Source: Devosia salina
GTDB taxonomy: Bacteria; Pseudomonadota; Alphaproteobacteria; Rhizobiales; Devosiaceae
Direction of reading: 5' to 3'
Assembly (NCBI RefSeq): GCF_019504385.1
Contig: NZ_CP080590.1
Span: forward strand, 3,452,001 to 3,516,000
DNA length: 64,000 nucleotides
Below, one piece after another: positions 59,415-64,000 of this stretch. The notes beneath the pieces were generated by a model that did not search any database, was not told where the DNA came from, and saw only the letters and a list, made by a program, of their open reading frames with translations. The position numbers were made by a program, and so were the translations under genes. Position 1 is the first letter of the stretch; each line of letters starts with the position of its first letter.

Positions 59415-60281
59415 CTACCCCCTGAGTTCCGCCCGGAACGCATACCGCGCCACCGCCCCCGGCCCCAGCAGCTCCGAATATGGCCGTTCCGCCAGCTCCT
59501 CCGAGCCGCCCACTTCCGCTGCCGTCCCATGCCAGGGTTCGAGACAGATGAACCCGGCACCCGGCTTGGTCCAGAGCGCAAAATTGGGCAGGTTTTCCCA
59601 GGTGAAATGCACGCTCGGTCCCGCTGCCGGTCCATAGCGCAGCCCGGCGCCCGCGCCCTCGGGAAACAGCATGGCATCGGCCTTGAACAGGTCGTGGTTG
59701 AGCACCAGCCGCCCTTCCTCGAAGGGCGACGGCAGGGCCGTGGGCTCCACCAGTCCCCCGGAAAGACGATGCAGCGCCGGCGCGCCGCCCTCGTCGAGCG
59801 CGACCTCATGCGATTGCCCTTCCGCGCCCGGCAGGGGCCAGGCAAAGGCGGGATGAAAGCCGATCCCGAACGGCATGATACGCTTGTCGCGATTGCTGAC
59901 CGTCGCCGTCACGACCACAGCGCGCCCCTCGACGCGATGCTCCACATCGAGCTGGAACGCGAACGGATACATGGCCCGGCTCGCTTCGGAGGCCGTCAGC
60001 CGATAGACGCAGCGGTCACTCTCCTCGACCACCAGCTCGAAATTGCTGCGCCGCGCAAAGCCGTGCTGGCTCATCTGGAAGCGTTCGCCCTCCACGCTCA
60101 CCGTGTCATTGGGCGCCTTGCCCACGATCGGAAACAGTACCGGCGACCGCCCGGTCCAATAGCTGGCGTCGCCATGCCAGAGCCAATGGCGCCCATCCCG
60201 CGTCTGGATCGACTGCATTTCTGCGCCGAGCGCGGCGACATCGACCGTGATCTGGTCGTTGGCGATACGGGTCAATTGCAT
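59415..60281 (-). CDS. Aldose 1-epimerase family protein (LacX/YihR-like)
   Basis: A 288-residue beta-sandwich galactose mutarotase-like protein. His in MSQHGFARRS and in FGIGFHPAFAWP, and Glu in CLEPWHGTA, match the sugar-binding and catalytic residues. These enzymes interconvert alpha and beta anomers. It opens MQLTRIANDQITVDVAALGA. It is divergent from hrpB. The particular sugar cannot be told. Confidence 0.9.
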   Translation of the reverse strand: MQLTRIANDQITVDVAALGAEMQSIQTRDGRHWLWHGDASYWTGRSPVLFPIVGKAPNDTVSVEGERFQMSQHGFARRSNFELVVEESDRCVYRLTASEASRAMYPFAFQLDVEHRVEGRAVVVTATVSNRDKRIMPFGIGFHPAFAWPLPGAEGQSHEVALDEGGAPALHRLSGGLVEPTALPSPFEEGRLVLNHDLFKADAMLFPEGAGAGLRYGPAAGPSVHFTWENLPNFALWTKPGAGFICLEPWHGTAAEVGGSEELAERPYSELLGPGAVARYAFRAELRG

Positions 60282-60428
60282 GCGCCACTCCGGGCCGATC
60301 CTGCGTCGGCGCGCACACTAACCCCTTCCATCACAAAGGAGAACCCACAAGTACGCCCGCGGTGAACAAGTCCTGAAGGGACTCACACGGCCCTTGCGGG
60401 ACGCGCCGGGCAGGGCTATCGCCAAGCC

Positions 60429-62873
60429 ATGTCGCTGCCGCCCCTTCCCATCGATACGGCCCTGCCGGCTCTTGCCGATGCGCTTCGCACCGGCACCAGC
60501 GCCGTGCTCGTGGCCCAGCCCGGCGCCGGCAAGACCACGCGCGTGCCCTTGGCGCTGCTCGATGCGCCCTGGCGCGGCGATGGCCGTATCATCATGCTTG
60601 AGCCGCGGCGCCTGGCCGCTCGCGCCGCCGCCCGGCAGATGGCCAGGCTCCTCGGGGAGGATGTCGGCCAGACCGTCGGCTACCGTGTCCGCATGGAGAG
60701 CAAGGTTTCCGCCAGGACCCGCATCGAGGTGGTCACCGAGGGCGTCTATACCCGCATGCTGCTGGACGACCCCGAACTCGCCGGCATCGCCGCCGTCCTC
60801 TTCGACGAGTTTCACGAGCGCAGCCTCGATGCCGATCTCGGCCTTGCCCTGACCCTGGACGCCCGCGCCCTCAGGCCCGATCTCAGGCTGCTGGTCATGT
60901 CGGCAACCATCGACGGGGCCGCTGTTGCCTCGCTTCTCGATGATTGCCCGGTCATCGACAGTCCCGGCCGCACCTTCCCGGTCGAGACTTTTCATGCCGA
61001 GCCCGATCCGCTGCAGCGCCTCGAAGACCAGGTCGCCTCGGCCACGCTGAAGGCCCTGCGCGAGCATCCGGGCTCGGCCCTCGTCTTCCTGCCCGGCCAG
61101 GGCGAGATCACCCGCGTGGCCGAGCGCCTTGCCGCCCGCCTGCCTGCCGATACCGATCTCGCCCCGCTCTATGGTCAGCTTTCCCCCGCCGAACAGGATC
61201 GCGCCATCCAGCCTGCGCCCGAAGGTCGTCGCAAGGTGGTGCTGGCGACCTCCATTGCCGAAACCTCGCTCACCATCGAGGGCGTCCGCATCGTCGTGGA
61301 TTCCGGCTTCCGCCGCGTGCCCGTCTATGAACCATCCACCGGCATGACCACGCTCGCCACCCGCCGTGTCTCCCGCGCCGGGGCCGATCAGCGGCGCGGC
61401 CGCGCCGGCCGCACCAGCCCCGGCGTCTGCATCCGCCTGTGGAATGCCGGCCAGACCGCGGCGCTCGATCCCTTCGATACGCCAGAAATTCTGGCCGCCG
61501 ATCTCTCCGGCCTGCTGCTCGACCTCGCCGCGTGGGGCGTCACCGATCCGGCGCGCCTCAGCTTTCTCGATCCCCCGCCCGCCCCGGCCTGGGCCGAAGC
61601 GAGGGCCCTGCTCACCCGGCTTGACGCCATCGACGCCGCCGGCCTGCTCACGCCTGCAGGCAAGGCACTCGCCAATCTGCCGCTGCACCCAAGGCTGGCC
61701 CATATGGTGGTGGCCGGCGCCGAGCAGGGCGATGCCCGCACCGCCGCCGAACTGGCCGTCCTCATCGGCGAGCACGGTCTCGGTGGTGACGACATCGATC
61801 TCGGCCGCCGTCTCGAGCGCTTCCGCGCCGATCGCGGCAAACGCGCCGAGGATGCCCGGGCCATGGCCAAGCGCTGGGCCAGGCTCGCCGGCGGCATGTC
61901 GAACGAGAATCTCTCCCCCGGCCACCATCTGGCCCGCGCCTTCCCCGATCGCGTCGCCCAGCCCGCCGGGCCACGCGGCCGCTTCCGTCTCGCCAATGGC
62001 CGCCAGGCGCAGCTGGACGAGACCCATGCCCTTGCCGCGGCGCCCTTCCTTGTCGTCGCCGATCTGACCGGCAGCGCCACCCAGGGCCGCATCCGCTCGG
62101 CCGCGGCGCTCGACCCGTCCGAGCTTGAGACCCTGTTCGCTGGCCACATCACCGCTGAAACCATTCTGGCCTTCGACGCCGCCACCGGCTCCGTCCGCGC
62201 CCGGCGCCAGCGCCGCCTCGACGCCCTGCGCCTGGCCGACGACACCGCGCCGGTCACCGATCTCGAGACCGCCGCATGCCTCTTGGCCGAAGCGGCGTTG
62301 AAGCGTCCGGAAACCCTGCCCTGGAGCCGCGACCAGAAGGCCCTGCGCGCCCGCGCCACCTTCCTCCACCAGACCCTTGGCAACGACTGGCCGGACCTCA
62401 GCGACGCCGCCCTGGCCGCCGACCCCGCCTGGCTCGCCCCGCATCTCGTTGGTGAAACCCGCCTCGCCGCCATCAATGCCGAGCATCTCGGCGCCGCCCT
62501 CGAAACGCTTCTCCCCTGGGCCCGACGCCAGGAGATCGACAAGCTCCTCCCCAGCCACTTCCACGCGCCCTCGGGCAGTCACCTGCCCATCGACTATGGT
62601 GCCGAAAATGGCCCGGCGCTGGAAATCCGCGTGCAGGAACTGTTCGGCCTCGACCGCCATCCGACCATCGCCAATGGCAAGGTGCCGCTGCTCCTGGTCC
62701 TGCTCTCCCCCGCCCACCGGCCTATCCAGACCACGCGCGACCTGCCCGGTTTCTGGCGCGGCTCCTGGAAGGATGTGATGAAGGATCTCAAGGGCCGCTA
62801 CCCGCGCCACCCCTGGCCCGACGACCCCATCGCCGCCCCCGCCACCAGCCGCGCCAAGCCCCGCGGCACATGA
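60429..62873 (+). CDS. hrpB: ATP-dependent helicase HrpB
   Basis: An 814-residue DExH-box helicase. Walker A is AQPGAGKTTRVPLALL, the DExH box VLFDEFHERSLDADL, motif III LLVMSATIDG, and motif VI DQRRGRAGRTSPGVC. The HrpB-specific C-terminal domain is present, ending with the KGRYPRHPWPDDP motif typical of HrpB. It acts on RNA or RNP; its physiological role is not settled. It ends before a strong terminator. Confidence 0.96.
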   Translation: MSLPPLPIDTALPALADALRTGTSAVLVAQPGAGKTTRVPLALLDAPWRGDGRIIMLEPRRLAARAAARQMARLLGEDVGQTVGYRVRMESKVSARTRIEVVTEGVYTRMLLDDPELAGIAAVLFDEFHERSLDADLGLALTLDARALRPDLRLLVMSATIDGAAVASLLDDCPVIDSPGRTFPVETFHAEPDPLQRLEDQVASATLKALREHPGSALVFLPGQGEITRVAERLAARLPADTDLAPLYGQLSPAEQDRAIQPAPEGRRKVVLATSIAETSLTIEGVRIVVDSGFRRVPVYEPSTGMTTLATRRVSRAGADQRRGRAGRTSPGVCIRLWNAGQTAALDPFDTPEILAADLSGLLLDLAAWGVTDPARLSFLDPPPAPAWAEARALLTRLDAIDAAGLLTPAGKALANLPLHPRLAHMVVAGAEQGDARTAAELAVLIGEHGLGGDDIDLGRRLERFRADRGKRAEDARAMAKRWARLAGGMSNENLSPGHHLARAFPDRVAQPAGPRGRFRLANGRQAQLDETHALAAAPFLVVADLTGSATQGRIRSAAALDPSELETLFAGHITAETILAFDAATGSVRARRQRRLDALRLADDTAPVTDLETAACLLAEAALKRPETLPWSRDQKALRARATFLHQTLGNDWPDLSDAALAADPAWLAPHLVGETRLAAINAEHLGAALETLLPWARRQEIDKLLPSHFHAPSGSHLPIDYGAENGPALEIRVQELFGLDRHPTIANGKVPLLLVLLSPAHRPIQTTRDLPGFWRGSWKDVMKDLKGRYPRHPWPDDPIAAPATSRAKPRGT

Positions 62874-62874
62874 A

Positions 62875-62902
62875 AAAGCCCCGGATTTTCATCCGGGGCT
62901 TT
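62875..62902. terminator. Bidirectional hairpin terminator between hrpB and msrB
   Basis: AAAGCCCCGGAT and ATCCGGGGCTTT form a 12 bp stem around a TTTC loop, immediately after the hrpB stop and two bases before the msrB stop. A/T runs on both sides allow use in both directions. Confidence 0.9.
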
Positions 62903-62904
62903 GC

Positions 62905-63309
62905 CTAAGCGTTGGGTTCGAAATTCAGCGCCACGCCATTGATACAATAGCGCAGCCCGGTCGGCGGCGGCCCGTCCGGGAACACATGCCCCAGATGGCT
63001 GCCGCAGGTGGCGCAATGCACCTCCGTGCGCACCATACCGTGCGAGCGGTCCGTCGTGGTCTCCACCGAACCGGGGATGGGATCGTTGAAGCTGGGCCAG
63101 CCGGTGCCGCTCTCGAATTTCAGCGACGCGGCAAAGAGCGGCGTTTCGCATCCGGCGCAGGAAAAGGTCCCCGGCCGCTTTTCATGCAGCAGGGCGCAGC
63201 TCCCCGGCCGCTCGGTGCCATGCTGGCGCATGATGTAATATTGTTCTTCCGTCAGGCGTTCGCGCCATTCGGCATCGGTCCGGGTCACGGGAAAAGCATG
63301 GGCGTCCAT
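62905..63309 (-). CDS. msrB: Peptide-methionine (R)-S-oxide reductase
   Basis: A 134-residue MsrB that repairs methionine-R-sulfoxide in proteins. The zinc-binding Cys pairs are FSCAGC and HCATC. The catalytic Cys122 is in LRYCINGVALNF. KFESGTGWPSF and the GHVFPDG loop are family signatures. No signal peptide is present, so it is cytoplasmic. It is convergent with hrpB. Confidence 0.97.
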   Translation of the reverse strand: MDAHAFPVTRTDAEWRERLTEEQYYIMRQHGTERPGSCALLHEKRPGTFSCAGCETPLFAASLKFESGTGWPSFNDPIPGSVETTTDRSHGMVRTEVHCATCGSHLGHVFPDGPPPTGLRYCINGVALNFEPNA

Positions 63310-63411
63310 GTCGGTGCTCCTTTCGTCGGCCTGTCATTCGCCGATCATATAGGCTTAGTTACGTCTGTTTCCCACAATTCGTTCATTCCCTCGCGCCCCC
63401 GTGACCTCAAC

Positions 63412-64000
63412 ATGACCACCATTGCCTCGCTCGCCCAGCTCGAAGCGCTCTACCAGCCCGCCCCTGTCGCCGCCTCCACCGTCAAGGTTGCCCGCGCCAT
63501 GACGCCGGACTATCGGCTTCTGATCGAGGCCAGCCCCTTCGTGGCCCTGGCCACAATCGGCCCGGAGGGCGTGGACTGCTCGCCCCGCGGCGACCGGCCG
63601 GGCTTTGTGCGCATCCATGACGAAAAGACGCTGATGATGCCCGACCGGCGCGGCAATAACCGCATCGACAGCCTGCGCAATATCGTGCGCGATCCGCGCT
63701 GCGCCTTCCTCTTCCTCATTCCCGGCTCGGGCACCACGCTGCGCGTCAATGGCCGCGCCCACCTCTCCATCGATCCCGACCTGCTCGCGAGCTTCGCCGT
63801 GGACGACAAGGCGCCGCGCTCCGTCATCGTGCTTGCCATCGACGAGCTCTATTTCCAGTGCGCCCGGGCAATCATCCGCTCCGAATTGTGGAACCCGGAA
63901 CGCCATGTCGATCCGGCGACGCTCCCCACGCCCGGCCAGATGCTGGCGGCCATGACCCAGAACCAGGTCGGCGGCGAGGCTTATGACCAGGCCTGGCCCG
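63412..64000 (+). CDS. Pyridoxamine 5'-phosphate oxidase family FMN-binding protein (truncated by window edge)
   Basis: The first 196 codons of a split-barrel flavoprotein. It opens MTTIASLAQLEALYQ, then has the FMN-fold pattern ASPFVALATIGPEGVDCSPR, RGNNRIDSLRNIVRD, FLIPGSGTTLRVNGRA and KAPRSVIVLAIDELYFQCA. This resembles the MSMEG_1061-type branch rather than the vitamin B6 enzyme itself. No stop is reached before the window ends. It is divergent from msrB. Confidence 0.85.
   Translation, partial: MTTIASLAQLEALYQPAPVAASTVKVARAMTPDYRLLIEASPFVALATIGPEGVDCSPRGDRPGFVRIHDEKTLMMPDRRGNNRIDSLRNIVRDPRCAFLFLIPGSGTTLRVNGRAHLSIDPDLLASFAVDDKAPRSVIVLAIDELYFQCARAIIRSELWNPERHVDPATLPTPGQMLAAMTQNQVGGEAYDQAWP

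Noticed and set aside
60318..62810. 830-codon open frame opposite hrpB
   Set aside because: Antisense shadow of a conserved helicase gene; composition dominated by Gly/Ala/Arg/Gln with no motif.
1..64000. Genomic island, prophage or IS element
   Set aside because: No integrase, transposase, tRNA or flanking direct repeat seen, and composition looks even by eye.

Overview
This is a GC-rich, densely packed chromosomal window from an alphaproteobacterium, most likely order Hyphomicrobiales; a Devosia-like genome is my best guess. The guess rests on gene content (GapR, DUF1036, DUF882 and L,D-transpeptidase wall enzymes, an ExoD-family protein, a ligase-associated exonuclease pair) and on strong G/C third-position bias. 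It is inference, not a database match. I see no phage, IS element, CRISPR array, tRNA or rRNA.

Layout. 1-7.3 kb: accessory metabolism with a truncated membrane protein, a VOC protein, an EamA transporter with a DUF1127-like tail, WrbA, two LysR regulators (one frameshifted in a G7 tract) and a quinone-oxidoreductase/DUF4386/DUF4386 unit. 7.6-20.2 kb: envelope and housekeeping genes: a large L,D-transpeptidase, a DUF882 M15-like protein, dxs, an Lrp regulator divergent from an Asp/Glu racemase and a class II amidotransferase, a tiny flagellar-rod-like protein, gapR, DUF1036-pyk, a Tat/lipoprotein L,D-transpeptidase and rpmJ. 20.4-26.5 kb: a CheY-like protein and a complete oppABCDF transporter. 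26.8-35.4 kb: fatty-acid beta-oxidation (fadI, fadJ, fadE, fadD, a MerR regulator) with two LiuR-like palindromes in the fadE/fadD divergent promoter. 35.4-38.8 kb: a compact block of four unfamiliar exported proteins, one with a trypsin-like triad. 38.9-41.7 kb: an overlapping exonuclease-DNA ligase-UVR-motif operon. 41.7-52.4 kb: esterase, ExoD, M16 peptidase, BrnTA toxin-antitoxin, aldo/keto reductase, ArsR-SRPBCC pair, GntR and Gfo/Idh dehydrogenase. 52.6-64 kb: LolD/FtsX-type ABC exporter, LysR/methyltransferase pair, HerA-like ATPase, aldose epimerase, hrpB, msrB and a truncated PPOX flavoprotein.

Four copies of a dispersed palindromic repeat of about 100 bp (13.3, 30.3, 55.9 and 59.3 kb) lie between genes, three of them in convergent gaps. 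They look like paired REP units (BIME-like). Other intergenic signals worth reading are the BrnTA promoter/operator, a probably leaderless ArsR promoter with its operator, a possible attenuator ahead of rpmJ, and hairpins in the oppA-oppB gap and at several convergent gene ends.

The most novel candidates are the exported four-gene block with the trypsin-like protein and the ligase/exonuclease/UVR operon that lacks its usual helicase neighbour. Most of the rest is ordinary core and accessory metabolism.
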